A stretch of 64,000 nucleotides of DNA, from positions 47,423,080 to 47,487,079 of the forward strand of contig CM045729.1 of NCBI GenBank assembly GCA_024760905.1, written 5' to 3'. Below are positions 44,380 to 58,067 of the stretch, in pieces. The notes beneath the pieces are model-generated. The model did no database searches, was not told the origin of the DNA, and saw only the letters and a program-made list of their open reading frames with translations. Positions within the stretch are counted from its first letter, which is position 1; each line of letters starts with the position of its first letter. Made by a program: the position numbers and the translations under genes. The DNA is from Plotosus lineatus (taxonomy: Eukaryota; Chordata; Actinopteri; Siluriformes; Plotosidae).

Positions 44380-44720
44380 TGCACACTAATATTTTCTTTC
44401 AGTGCATTTAGCCTCGCTCACAGCATGTAATCTCCGTGGTATTGTTGCTCTGGTTGGTCGGGTCGAGGCTCAGAAACATGGCAATAAAATGAAGTCAGAT
44501 GGTGATCTGAATGAGCAGGTTATGGCATCAGTTTACTTTTTCCTCCCTGATGGCACAGAAATAAAGTAGGGACTCAAATAATGAAAGAATGGTTTGGGAT
44601 CATTTTCACATATGTATTGGCATCCCAGAGTCCTGACCCTACTGAACTTCTTTGTGATGTACTGGAGAAGACTTTATGCAAGTTTTCCTCCATCACTTTA
44701 AGAAATCAGTGAAAAATGAA
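44380..44720 (+). repeat. Possible dispersed-repeat fragment
   Basis: Sequence such as ttggcatcccagagtcctga then ccctactgaacttctttgtg resembles Tc1-associated dispersed fish sequence. No motif proves it. Confidence 0.25.
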
Positions 44721-44889
44721 CCCGACACTGGGTGCAATTATATGTTATATTGCTTAAGTATGTTGAAACAATGGTATGAATATTATGTGCTGAAATCAAG
44801 GAGCAAAAAAATATTAGAGTGTATGACTTTTCTTGGCTGTGCAGTTCATAAAACAATACATATTCAAATCCATATTCACAGGTATTCAT

Positions 44890-45235
44890 CCATTTATTTT
44901 ATAGAACAGTTATCCACTGATGGTTGCAAGTAAGCCAAAGCCAATCCCAGCCGAGTGGGTGAGAGGTGAGGTACACCCTGAAGAGGTCCCCGGTTTGCTG
45001 TCTATCTAGAACTATCACAGACACAAACAACAATTTACAGATACGGATAATTTGGAGTCGCCAGTTGACCTAATGTGCATAAAACTAGAGCAACTGGAGC
45101 CACTTATACACGAGGAGAGAATGCAAACTCCAGGCAAAAAGGCCCAACCAGTCAACTGACAATTCCGAACCCAGAACCTGCTTGCTGTGAGATGACTGCC
45201 AATCCCTGTACTACAGTGCTGCCCCAGGTATTTGC
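44890..45235 (-). mobile_element. SINE type C, diverged
   Basis: It contains ccaatcccagccgagtgggt, ggtacaccctgaagaggtcc, ggagagaatgcaaactccag and cctgcttgctgtgagatgac, ending at the inverted head tacagtgctgcccc. Confidence 0.7.
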
Positions 45236-45341
45236 CGTTAAATCCATTTACACTCAACAATATACTGTATTTTGGAAGTTAAACTGTCCTATCCTTAAAA
45301 ATTACCAACAGTAATGTACACACGAAACATGCTATGTAATA

Positions 45342-45733
45342 CCCCCATTTCACTGGACTACGGCATTCAAGGATTGTGTAGCAAAACGGCACGGAACGCA
45401 GTCTACAGAAGAGCTTCGGCATTTTTACACGGAAAACGGGTGAAAATCCTACGGAAAAGTGGAAATTCTTACACTCTTGGAACGTTCACAGCATGTGTGG
45501 AACAGGTATGGCAAAGTACGACAAAGTGACCCCACGGAACGCTCATGGAATTTTTTTCCGTGAATGTTCTTTTGAACTCGGAATATTTTGGCCTGCCGGA
45601 AGCATACGGAAGTGGAGGAAGACTTGAGGAATAATTATGCAATCACACAAAAGATGAGGGAATAATTGCAGAACGTTTGCAGATAACAACATTTTTGCTT
45701 CCGTAAGTCTGCCGTGCTCCAGTGAAATCTGGG
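45342..45733. mobile_element. TA-flanked MITE (392 bp), copy 1 of the 'cccccatttcactgg' family
   Basis: The left end cccccatttcactggactac and the inverted right end cccagatttcactggagcac match. TA flanks both sides. It starts 75 bp beyond the slc35f5 stop codon. An inverted longer copy lies at 57091-57813. Confidence 0.85.
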
Positions 45734-45807
45734 TATAAAATACAATGCTTGAGCCTCTTGTTAGTGCATGTAAGTATAAAATCAAAACTTACCTCTTAAG
45801 ATGATAC

Positions 45808-45889
45808 TCAAGAGCACAATTCTCTGTTATCAAGGGAAGAATTCTGCAAAGGGATGAGACTCTCACACTGCTCACTATCCTCTGATAAT
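45808..45889 (-). CDS. slc35f5: slc35f5 last coding exon with stop
   Basis: 82 bases: one base completing an Arg codon, 26 codons, then TGA. It encodes [20 protein letters not shown] and NRELCS. The [11 protein letters not shown] core matches the human C-terminus ([11 protein letters not shown]), while the final residues diverge. Acceptor ggatgttttgtag. It is too short for a standard ORF scan. A consensus donor follows at 45792, 15 bases after the stop. Confidence 0.9.
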
Positions 45890-47353
45890 CTACAAAACAT
45901 CCACATAATACAACACTCACTATATCTAGGGTATAAACATATTATTGTGGATGATTGGTGTATATTGTGATGTCTGAAAATCTAAATGTGTGAAATACTG
46001 CTATGGCAAGGAGCTATATAGTCCTGAAGATGGAATGTTCGGAGGACTATCCAGCGATATCCACTGAGCCTGTGGCGGATAAATATTTAATTACACTGTA
46101 CTTGGCCAGAAAAAGATGTTTAGTGTATGAATACAAACATGATCTATATCTAGAACTACCACATGGCAGTTATATGGATCTGTGCAGTAAGGCTGCAGTA
46201 ACCTTTACCTTTTGGCCTTTGACTTTTATACAAAGTTTGAAGAAAATCCCTGAAAGCTTGATTGAGATACCACGTTTGCAAGAATGGCACACACGAGGCT
46301 GCAGTAATCTTGACTTTTAACCTTCAAAATCTAATCAATTTATCCTTGAGCCAAGGTGGGAATCTGAGCAAAATCTGAAAAAATCCCTCAGTGTGCTTGG
46401 GATATCACATTCATAAATAATGGCCTGGACGGTATGTACAAGGGTATATCCAAACGTTTGTGGCCCAGATACTAAAACTCAACAATTTTACAAGTTCAAT
46501 AACTTAATCTTTCAACATACCGTATACAACGTGATAAACGCCCAGGGCACTTAAAAAATCGGCGCTTATTAAAATGATTACCAGCGGAGTGGAACGGTAA
46601 GTGCTTATTACCATAGAGGTGGAAATCATGAAGAATAACAGAACAATAGAAGTTCAAATTGTTCAAAAAAAGTTCAAAGTTAAAAATTTTATTGTAATAA
46701 AATTTGTGTTATTCATTTTGTGGTTTCAACCAGACTACTTACATGTAAGCTGAAAATCAACAGAAAACAGCATACAGTAATTAAAAAAACAAACAAAAAA
46801 AACCGCCCTTTAATCTCCCCCCCCCACTGTTCCTTTAAATATTTCCCCTCAGATGTAAAATCGAGCCAATCAACATCAATGTCAACTTTAGCACATGGCA
46901 CGTTGAGCACATGTCCAGGAACATGCTTAAATTGATGAAGTTAGTGAGCAGGAGAATCGGGTGAAAAATCCTTGTCATCACTTTCTGATCGGTCCATGTC
47001 TGGCTCAACGTTCCATTCATTCAGAGCATCCCATAGTTTTGCTGTAGTAGTTTCTAATGGTTCATCTTGTTGGACATTTACCAAGAGAACACGGCAAAAT
47101 ATTTTCCTGTTTTTTAAAGCACGGCGGAACAATCAAATCTGTTGTTACTGATGAACATTATAGACATTCCCCAGTGGCAAGGGGTCTTGAAATACCGTGT
47201 ACACTCACTTTTACAGGCAGTGAACGCCTCATTTTACTGTTACAGAGACTGATCGAATAAAATTGGTAAGTTTGATCTACGATTTTGCTCCCAGTACACA
47301 TGGGAAGTTATTAGACAGAAGGTTAAAAAAAAAAACAAACAAAAAAAAACACG

Positions 47354-47396
<43 letters not shown>

Positions 47397-47844
47397 AGCA
47401 GGATGCTTCTTCCGTCAAATACGGTAATCTCACTCAACATCAATACACTTGTTTCAAAAATGCTCCAATTTTATAACTCCACCTCTATGTTCCATCTCAG
47501 GAACCATTTGGCAACATCCACTTCCCCTCTGGCGAATAATTGCACATCATGTCTCACTGTGTAGTCCAGGTAGTGTCAGACTTACGACCATATTAGGTTC
47601 TGACCAACAGGTCATAAGACGTTTTGGACGCAAGTCGGGTTCGTGTCAAAATCCCCGCGATATTCCCGCAAGCAGCACAGTCAGCCTATTCTTAAATGCT
47701 TTATAATAATATTCTTTAAATAATAATAATATTCATAATAATAACAATAATAATAATGATGATGATAATATATAATAATGTTACTTTTTTTTCTTGTTGA
47801 AATTCTCTCTCACTCATCTTTCCATAAGCGTGTTTGTATCAACA

Positions 47845-47919
<75 letters not shown>

Positions 47920-50798
47920 ACACATACACACACACACACTCTTCTGTATATTTTTTTTGGTCTCCCTCTAGTATTTTTCATTAATTCTGCATTAATGTAC
48001 AGGAAATTGGTTTACACTTTGAATATAATGTGAACATTTGAGAACAACCTGCTAATAATGTTACTGTTTTTTTTCCTTATGACGAATGTTTGACTCTCTC
48101 TCTCTCTCTCTCTCTCTTTTCTTATTAAAACACATGTACATGGTTTATCCCATTTCATCCTCACAAATAGGCTAAAATGAGCTAGGCTAAGCTGCTGATA
48201 TTCGCCTACATGAATAAGCTATTTATTAATTTTTTTTAAGTCATGGGTGGTCGTAAAGTCGATCAGTCATAAGTCGACACTTCCTCTATCGACACAATAT
48301 TAAATATAGACACTGTCTAAAGGTGGAGCTTCCCATAAAATCTTTGTGAGCTGTATTACTTCTGTGTTCAAAATTAATTCCTGCAGAAAACGTTTAAACC
48401 ATGTTCTCTTGAAAAATCAGTCGAAGCATTAATGTTGGGATGCCGAGTAAAAACGAAATAAAAACAAAATGTAATAATCTGCAAATATCATAACCTCATA
48501 TTTTATTCAGAATAGAACATGTTACCATAATGTTATACACCAAATGATACATTTTATTATTTCACACAGACTACTGGCTCATTTTAAATCTGACTATACT
48601 GTGAAGTAATTGGTATTAAAATAAAATTGCTGAAGGAACACTCTGTTAATCATTGGGATAATTGGCAGCAGGTCAGTAACATGACTGAGTGAAAAAAAAG
48701 CATTTTAAAGAGGAGATGCTAAACTTCTTTTCTCACCAAGGAATCCCTACCTGTGAATTCTGTGCTTGCGGCAGATAAAGGAAAAAACTCTTCGTACAGC
48801 CACCATCGCTGGGTCCCAGTTATTGTGGTGGCTCAGGAGTGCAGTGAGGAAAAAGGAGAGAAAAACAGGAACTGCACCAGCAAAGAATAACCAGGAAAAA
48901 CTTGTCTGGACAAACAAACAAACAAACAAACAAACAAACAAACAAACAAACAAATCAACCAACCAACCAACCAACCAACCAACCAACAAACAAACAATTT
49001 AGGTTACACTGCTTTTAGAGCTGAGAATGTAGTGAGCAATTGTTGCTGCTTGTACACTATTCACTAAATTAAAACATGGGCACAATTCCTATGGGGTTTT
49101 CCCAATATATATATAAATACAGTAGGTCCTTGACTATTCGCGGTTTCGCACTCCCGGTTTGCATATTCGCGGACTGCCGAGCAACTGACACGTCACTCAA
49201 ATTCAGCCAATGGCTGTCCTCCTACCTGCTGATTGGTTGAGATGATGTAATGCCCCTTTTTCCTCATTCGAGCACAAGTTGTCAATGAGCCTTTTTTTAG
49301 TGTGTTTTAATTACCAGTTAAGCTCTATGATGCCACTCAAACGCTGCGCGTCTTCTCTGGCTCAGCAATAGAAAAAGACTTTCGCCTGAAGAAACGACAG
49401 TTTCCTCTCAAGTCGCTGAAGAGGAATAATCTTCTGAACTGTTGTAAAGCTGGAGTATTAAAGTCTTTTTAAATTATTATTCCAGTACAGTGCCGAGTTA
49501 ATGTTTAGAATGTTGTGTGTGTTTGCTTTCTCCTGCTCCGGCTGAGGGGCGTGGCTGAGCTGCTCGGACTGAATGCAGTTTATACTTGAATTAAGTAATC
49601 TCATTTACTCCCTATAAACACAATCCGCACGCTCACCTCAATTAAAGCGCGCTTCGTAAGTCCTTCCCCTTTGACTGTGAATCGTTTGTTGCAGGTGACA
49701 CACGGAGCTTGATCTTTTAAGTGCGCAAGTGAAGTGCGCAAGTGTATCTGCTAACTTTAAAGATATAAGTCCGGATAAGCCGCGCTTCGTCTCACAAGTG
49801 TGTGGCACAAAAACAAACAGATAAATGTCCCAAGAATAACAGAATTCTTTATCAACCAAACTTGATTTGCATTTACTAATTTTATAATGTATACAGTAAA
49901 CATTGCAAAAGTCGGATTCAAGTGGACCAGCAGATTTCCTCCGACTTGCATGTTGGGCCAGAGATCAGCAGTTCAAATAACTGGCATAAAAAGAATGCTA
50001 TTTATTATAATACAGAGCCATCTACAATGAAACCATAGCTGGGCACGTGCATTTATAGCAAAGTGTGCATGAGTTTGAATGAGTGAGCATAAGCTATGAT
50101 AATCTGACTAATAAAACAAGGTTTTAATGGAAATGTACTAAACAGGGACTCGACTTCCAGAGTCCAGGTTATGCAATGATATTTTAATGTAATTATAGCC
50201 TGAAAAAATCTGGACCTCAGGAGGCCCTCCAAGTTACGCAATTATCCAAGTTATGCAACTTCGACTTATATAATGTTTACTGTATATCAATTTTCAAAAT
50301 TACCAAATTAGATCAATTTCAAACACCTCACCTTCTGCAAACATATATCGGACAGGATGGACAGTGGAATTGTCAAACTCAGAGCCAGTGTCCCAATTAG
50401 AGAGGAGGTAAGAAAACAGCCCCTGTCAAAACACAAACATACCATAATAGAATCTCATTTATATGCAAAGTTGGGGTTTGATGCACCTCAATGCATATTA
50501 AGTGAGACCTCTTTGTAGCATTTTTGCTGATGTTATATATGATTTAACTACTATACTGGTGTGGATGCTTTTGTGTGTAGGCGTGAATCAAATAGATGCC
50601 ATTGAGCCAAGCAAAATCGCATCATATTGCTCGGTCAATTTTAGTCAATATATTAGTTGATTTTGGTGAAAAATTCCAAAAAACATCACTTTTTAGTCAC
50701 CCCATGTTACAAATGTTGGGTCTAAGAATGCATTTAAAAGCATTTAAACACTTTGAGGCAACTGAGAATTCACACACACACACACACACACACACAAC

Positions 50799-50845
<47 letters not shown>

Positions 50846-51731
50846 TCAGTTGACTTAAACTTGGAAGGTGACAATTGTCTTCAATGTCTTGATAAAGTAT
50901 CAAAACCCAAACCTTCACCACCATGATGGTGCCCTTGTGCACAAACTCAAGTGGCCTGCACAGAGCCCTAACCTCAATATTTTGGAACACCTTTAATATA
51001 AACCACACATCAGGCCTCATCACACATCTTTGCTCAATCTCACTAATTTCCCGTGGCTGAACGGTCACAAAACCCCACACCACACTTAAAAATCCAGTGG
51101 AAATTCTTCACAGAAAAGTGGAGGTTATTTTAACAGGAAAAGCACAAATAAATGATTGTAAATGAATATAGAAAACAAAACAAAATAAAACAATAATAGT
51201 ACACACCCGAGAAACCATCTGTGCATGCCATGCAAAGGTGTAGCAACCATTCAAAACTCTATGCTAGGTTCAATGCAAACCTTCTCTTACATATTTTATT
51301 GTAAGAATGTATATACAGTCGGCCCCCAATTTACGAAGACCCCTTTGTACGAAATCACCGGATTACGAAAAACATTTTCTTGACTTTCCGTCCCCGAAAT
51401 ACGAAACAACCCCCTCTTACGAAAAGAAATTCAAAATTCAAACGCGCCAATCAAAATTTCACATGACGAGTTGCTCTCTCATTGGCTGTCTCTCAACATC
51501 CCACCCCACTGGCCTCCCAGATAGAGACAGAAGGAAGCTTCACGCTTTAGTTTTTAGTTTAGTTTTTAAGTTGTTTTCATTCAGTAAATGTTCAATAAAC
51601 GTGGGCGCATTTGAGCTCATCTAGAATTCCAATCCCTCAAGGAATCAAATTAAAGTTGAGTTTGTCAAGCAGGGAATGCGCTTTGAATTCGTCTTGTGGA
51701 TGTGGCCCACAGTGCGGAGAGAGAGAGACAG

Positions 51732-51771
<40 letters not shown>

Positions 51772-51906
51772 AATGATGCTTTAGTTTTTAATTTAGTTTT
51801 TTAAGTTGTTTTAATTCAAGTAAATGGTCAAGCAGGGAATGCGCTTTGAATTCATGTCTTGTGGGCGTGGCCCGCAGCGGGACAGAGAGAGATAGGGCGA
51901 GAGAAG

Positions 51907-51957
<51 letters not shown>

Positions 51958-52151
51958 ATGCTTTAGTTTTTAGTTTTTTAAGTTGTTTTAATTTAGTAAA
52001 TGTTTAATAAATGTGGGTGCATTTGAGCTTATCTGGCATCCCGATCCCTAAAGGAATCAAATTAAAGTTGAGTTTGTCAAGCAGGGAATGCGCTTTGAAT
52101 TCCACGTCTTGTGGGCGTGGTCCGCACGCGCGGAGAGAAGGAGATAGAGAG

Positions 52152-52195
<44 letters not shown>

Positions 52196-54511
52196 GTGTG
52201 TTAATAAAAATGTTTAATAATGGTTTAATTAATAAATATGTTAATAAAATGGTTTAATAAATAATTTTCTTTTAATTTTAACACATATTTCATACAAAAT
52301 TGGTGTACTTTTATAATTTTAAAGGGTTTATGCAATTTATCCAGTCCAAGGACTGGAGCCTTGGAATGAATTAGGCGTTCAACATGTAAGATGCGACCCC
52401 TACTTACGAAATCCCCGCAATACGAAAAGGGCTCTGGAACGGATTCATTTCGTAAATTGGGGGCCGACTGTACAACTATTCCATGATAAAACACACTCAC
52501 TCTCAACCTCCATGTCACATACCATAACCAGAGGAACTCCGAGAGCACAGTCCCGATCAAACCATTGATGAGAATGTAGCTGATTACCATCCGATTTGGC
52601 ATTTCAAACTGTTCCCACCCAGAATAGTGCAGCAGAACAAAGCCAGGCCATAACAGCAGCAAACTAAACAAGCCCACAAAACCTACACACATTCATACAC
52701 AGAGACAAAAGCAACACCGAGAATGGATCTCATGAACATTGAAAGTGAGTTAAAAAGTGTGTTGGGGTTAGTACAGTATAATGTGCTCACCAAAGAACAT
52801 TGGGATGTCTAGAGTCTCCTCTCGATCAACATTTCTCTTTAGCATAACAATGTAGACAGCGTAAAGGATCGCACCCAGCAGTGACCAGAAAGAACCTACA
52901 GTATACAAAACCCAACAGGGCCATTACTGTAATAGGACATTCACCTACTGTCAGGTTTTAGCATTCAATTTATTTCCTATTTATACCATAGTGTTGATGC
53001 ATTCCCAGATCTAGAATGTGCAATTGATAGATTTTTGTAAGGAGACATTCATTCAATCTTCTTTTCTTTTCGGCTTTTTCCCTTTTTCAGGGGCTGACAC
53101 GAGAATCATCTGATTCGCATGTTTGATTTGGCATAGGTTTTTTACGTCGGATGCCCTTCCTGACACAAGCCTTTAACAAGGGGAAGAAACACGCTGATGG
53201 CTATGCAGCTACTATTTACAAAAGTCAGCAATGATTCTTTCACGTTCCTCGCACTATAGACAGTGAGAGACATGGCCGGCCTTTGATAGCCCAGTCAGCT
53301 GCACTGGGGGGGGGGGGGGGGTTCAATCATCATGATTCGGAATCAACATTTAGATCAAAATCAAATCAAAGTCCAAAACAAAGACTTCCTCCTTTCCTTT
53401 CGGCTGTTCTTTTCAGGGGTTGCCACAGCGAATCATCTGCCTCCATCTCACCCTATCCTCTGCATCTTCTTCTCTTACACCAACTACCTTCATGTCCTCC
53501 TTCACCACATCCATAAATCTCCTCTTTGGTCTTCCTCTAGGCCTTCTGCCTGGTAGTTCCAACCTCAGCATCCTACTACCAATATATTCACTATCCAGCC
53601 TCTGTACATGTCCAAAGTCCAAAACAAAGACGATAAACATAAATGATGCACATCAGTGGAATCATCATTTTTCGTCTTCAGATCATTTTCTCTTTGAAAT
53701 AAAGAAATTTATTAAAGCAACACAGAGGGATAGCCCACGTAAGATGTTTTGGAGACAAAGTCAGAGAGGCTAGATTGAGATGGTTTGGACATGTACAGAG
53801 GAGGGATAGTGAGTATATTGGTCGTAGGATGCTGAGGTTGGACCTACCAGGCAGAAGGCCCAGAGGAAGACCAAAGAGAAGATTTATGGATGCGGTGAAG
53901 GCGGACATGAAGGTCGTTGGAGTAAGAGTAGAAGATGCAGAGGATAGGGAGAGATGGAGGCAGATCATTTGCTGTGGCGACCCCTGAAGGGAACAGCCGA
54001 AAGGAAAAGAAGAAGAATGAGTCTCAGCAACACAATTAATTTCTTCCGTTATGTTCTATGCATGATCCAGAAACAGTACAATATTTTCCTACTATTTTTA
54101 ACCAGTTTAGACTGCTTCTAAAGCAATGCAACATCTCGCGCTAAAGTGAGAGACGACGAGACTTCAAACATGGCGAACGTTGTAAAAATGATTTGATGCA
54201 TTTTTCTTGTGGAATACAGAAGCCTCTGCATTGGAAATCCTACTAGAGTTGCGGGATGGTGGTGCTTTTGGCAATGGTGGCGCAGTGGTGAAGGCAAAGG
54301 GGTACTGATCCAAAGGTAAGGGGTTCAATCTCCAGTACCACCACTGCTGGGCCCTTGAGCAAGGCCCTTAAATTTTAAATACTCAGCTGCGTATAAAAAA
54401 AAGAAAAAGATAACTGCAGGTTGCCCGGGATGGGAGGGTCTGCCAAATGCCGTGCTGGGTGAAGGTGAGGTACACCCTGAGCAGCTTGCCAGTTCATTTT
54501 AGGGCCAACAC

Positions 54512-54562
<51 letters not shown>

Positions 54563-55196
54563 CAAACTCACAACTAGGGGCAATTTGGTACAGCCAATGT
54601 ATGTGTCTTTGTACTAGTATCTAGAGGAAACCCGTGCAAGCATGATGAGAACATTAAAACCCCATGCAGAATATCCTTGCTGACACCAGCATTCAATCTC
54701 AGGACCTTCCTGCTGTGAGACGAACGTGCTAACCACTATGCCACCTCAGACATTTATTCAATATTTATTAAAAATGTCTCAGCTGAGTTTTGTAACAGTC
54801 CACAAGAGCGAGAAAAAAGGCTGATGGGGACATGGTTCATATTCTGTGAATTGATAAAAGGAACCAACTTGCTTGAAAATGATTCACAGCATATATATAT
54901 AACTACAAACTGATGAAACAATACAATTTGTAATTTTGATTAACAAAACAATATAACTGCTGGCAAAATATGCCAGCTTTGATACACGCAGACAGCATGT
55001 TTCAAAGTGTTATGATAAAACATTTCAAGATGCTCCGTTATCAGGAAAAACAAATCTCTGTGGGGCATCTTTGATTTCCCATCCCACCACAATGCCATTG
55101 ATTATTGTTCTGAAGCAGCATGCTGCGTTGTATTTTTATTCATTTCCTCATCTGCTTTACTTTCTTGCCTTTCCTTGTTTTTTATGTCCTAATTCA

Positions 55197-55231
<35 letters not shown>

Positions 55232-57986
55232 GTCTATTATTATATGTTATTATATGTCCATATCATTTTTTCCTTCCAGTATTCAAACTGCTTGTTTTTT
55301 GTTGGGTTCTATCTCAGCGGTCTCTGAGTGAAGGTGGTATACACCCTGAACCCCTTGCCAATCAATTGCAGTGCCAATATCTTTATTATTCATTTAGCCA
55401 TTAATTTTCCAAGCCTTAATCCGAATTAGGATCACAGGGAGGTTGGTGCCCATCCCAGCTAACTCTGGGCAAAGGGGTATGCACTAAACAGCTCACCATT
55501 CTGTTGCAAAGCCAACACACACACCACCATTCACACTCACTCCCACATTACGGTGTGTGACAAATTAACTCAGAGATCGCAAGTTCAAATCTGGGTTAAT
55601 GCCACAGCTTTTCAATAACCCGGAGTCCATATGAGCTGATTGGCTGAGCTCTCATGAGAGGGCAGGATGGCATACACTCCCTGTCACTCACAGCAATTGT
55701 CAGCCAATCTGTGTGCTAATTTGTACTGGCGGCAGACAGCGCTTACCCTCCAAGTGTATTAGACTGCAACCAAGTGCGCATGTGCCACAGCTCGAAAAGA
55801 GGCAGGTGGCTAGAATCGAATGTCATTGAGGGGGCGTGGACATGCTATTGCTCCTCGCTGGTCAGTGGTGGTTGTGTGAGAAGGGAAGGGAAGACTTGAT
55901 GGGTGGGAATTGGATATGACTCAATTACGGAGAAAAATGGGGGGGGGCATTATTATTTATTTGTAATAGCCTTTGGGAAGGCTTGGTGGCATAGTGGTTA
56001 GCACGCCTGCCTCACAGCAAGTAGGTCCTAAGTTCGAGTCCGGGTCTCAGTCATTTCCATGTGGAGTTTGCATGTTCTCCTGTGCTTGTATGGGTTTCAT
56101 GTTCTCTGGATTTCTCCTACAGTCCAAAGACATGCGCATTTGGCTAATTGGCTGTTTCAAATCACCTCAGGTGTGATTATGAATAATTGCGTGTTGACCC
56201 TGTGATGGTCTGGCGAGCTCAGTGTCGGTGGTGTAGGTGCAGTCTACCCGTGACATCAGTAGTGAAGATTCATCGCTTCAGGAAATGAGTGAATATTTAG
56301 CTTTACTAACTGTATGAATAAATTATAGAAACATATTTTGTGGAGTAATGTCTTCTGTGTTGCTGTCCATTTGAGCCATACTGCAAACCAATTAATCAAA
56401 CTTCATTACAAATATAATAAATGAGCTTTCGTCATCATACACTTTCAGGTTTGTAAATTAAGAATTAAACAGTGTGATTATTGAGTTAGAAAAAGAACAT
56501 ACACTTGAAAATTCTTGCTCTGCTGCCTATTGTATGTAAATAGGTATTTTTGTTCCCAATAAGACTTTGCAAATTTAAGTAAGACTCAACACTGAAAAAC
56601 GTCAATTATAAACCATTATGAATACATCTCCACTCTAATTTGTATTTTTGATTCGATTTGTAATTAAATAAAGCTGGTGTATTGATTACCAATTGTGCCT
56701 TTTCCAGAAGAATTGTCTATCCCAGAGAAACTGACAACACCAACTCCCACCATGCTTAAAAAAAAAAAAAAAGGACAAACACAAATTACTCAACCAAAAA
56801 GGATATGAATTTTACTCTGAGTAAAATAAAATGATGTTGAACTAACCTAAGAATAACAGAAAGCAGCTTGGAAAGCGTGAAGCGATCGCTACTATTGCTG
56901 GGGAATATAGAAGCCAAGATCAGAGTGAAGAGGCCTGAAACAAAAACCACAATCACAACATACACAACTAACTCAGCAACTATTCTCAATTACTCAAGCA
57001 AACACATATGACTGGGGAAAAATGAGACACTAATTCTAGGGACTTTATTAAACTTGGAAATGTGTTTTTTAAATTTACCATACCCATATACCCCATTTCA
57101 CTGGAGCCCGGCAGACTTACGGAAGCAAAAATGTTGTCATCTCCAAACGTACCACAATTATTCCCTTATCTTCTGTGTCATTCCGTGTGATTCCGTAGTT
57201 ATTCCTTAAGTCTTCCTCCACTTCTGTATGCTTCCGGCAGGCCAAATTATTCTGTGAACGTGCTTTTGAACATGTTCAAAAGCACGTTCATGGTAAAAAC
57301 ATTCCGTGAGCGTTCTGTGCTCTACACACCACACACCATCAGCACCATCAGCAGCAGCATCAGACCAAGCACTTGTCGGGTGCTTTGCCCCTCAGTTTAA
57401 GACATGGCCCCTGAAGACCGATCGATGGCATACCGTGAGTATTTCACCTTCTGATTCAGTGATCCACTGCTGATTGTGGTTTGCTTGAGACTTCAATCGG
57501 GTCTGCATGATCATCCTCCTCATGCCGATGATCATTGCGTGCGGAGTAGAGAGCGCGCCGCACGCACATCCATGTTTAAACCACCTTATAATAAATGATC
57601 AAGCAAATACAAAGCGGGATTCAGAGATCAGCAAGTCTTAAACACGGGCTCAAGTGCATGCTTTCATCCAACACAAACTCGGTCGGAGGGATTTCCACTT
57701 TTCTGTAGGGTTTTCACCCATTTTCGGTGTAAAAATGCCAAAGCTCTTCCGTAGACTGCATTTCGTGCCTTTCCGCTACAATCGTTGCATGTCGTGCTCC
57801 AGTGTAATGGGGGTAATACAGTAGTTACAGCTAACTGATCAAACAAATTTCAGCCTCAGCTAAAGGGCTTCAAAGACTTGGTAATTTTATTTTTTAATGG
57901 CTCACCTGAGGTGGATGACACAATGTTTACAATAGCCACCTGAGTATCTGTTAGAGCCTCCTGGTATGCCAGATTAGCCATAAACC

Positions 57987-58067
<81 letters not shown>

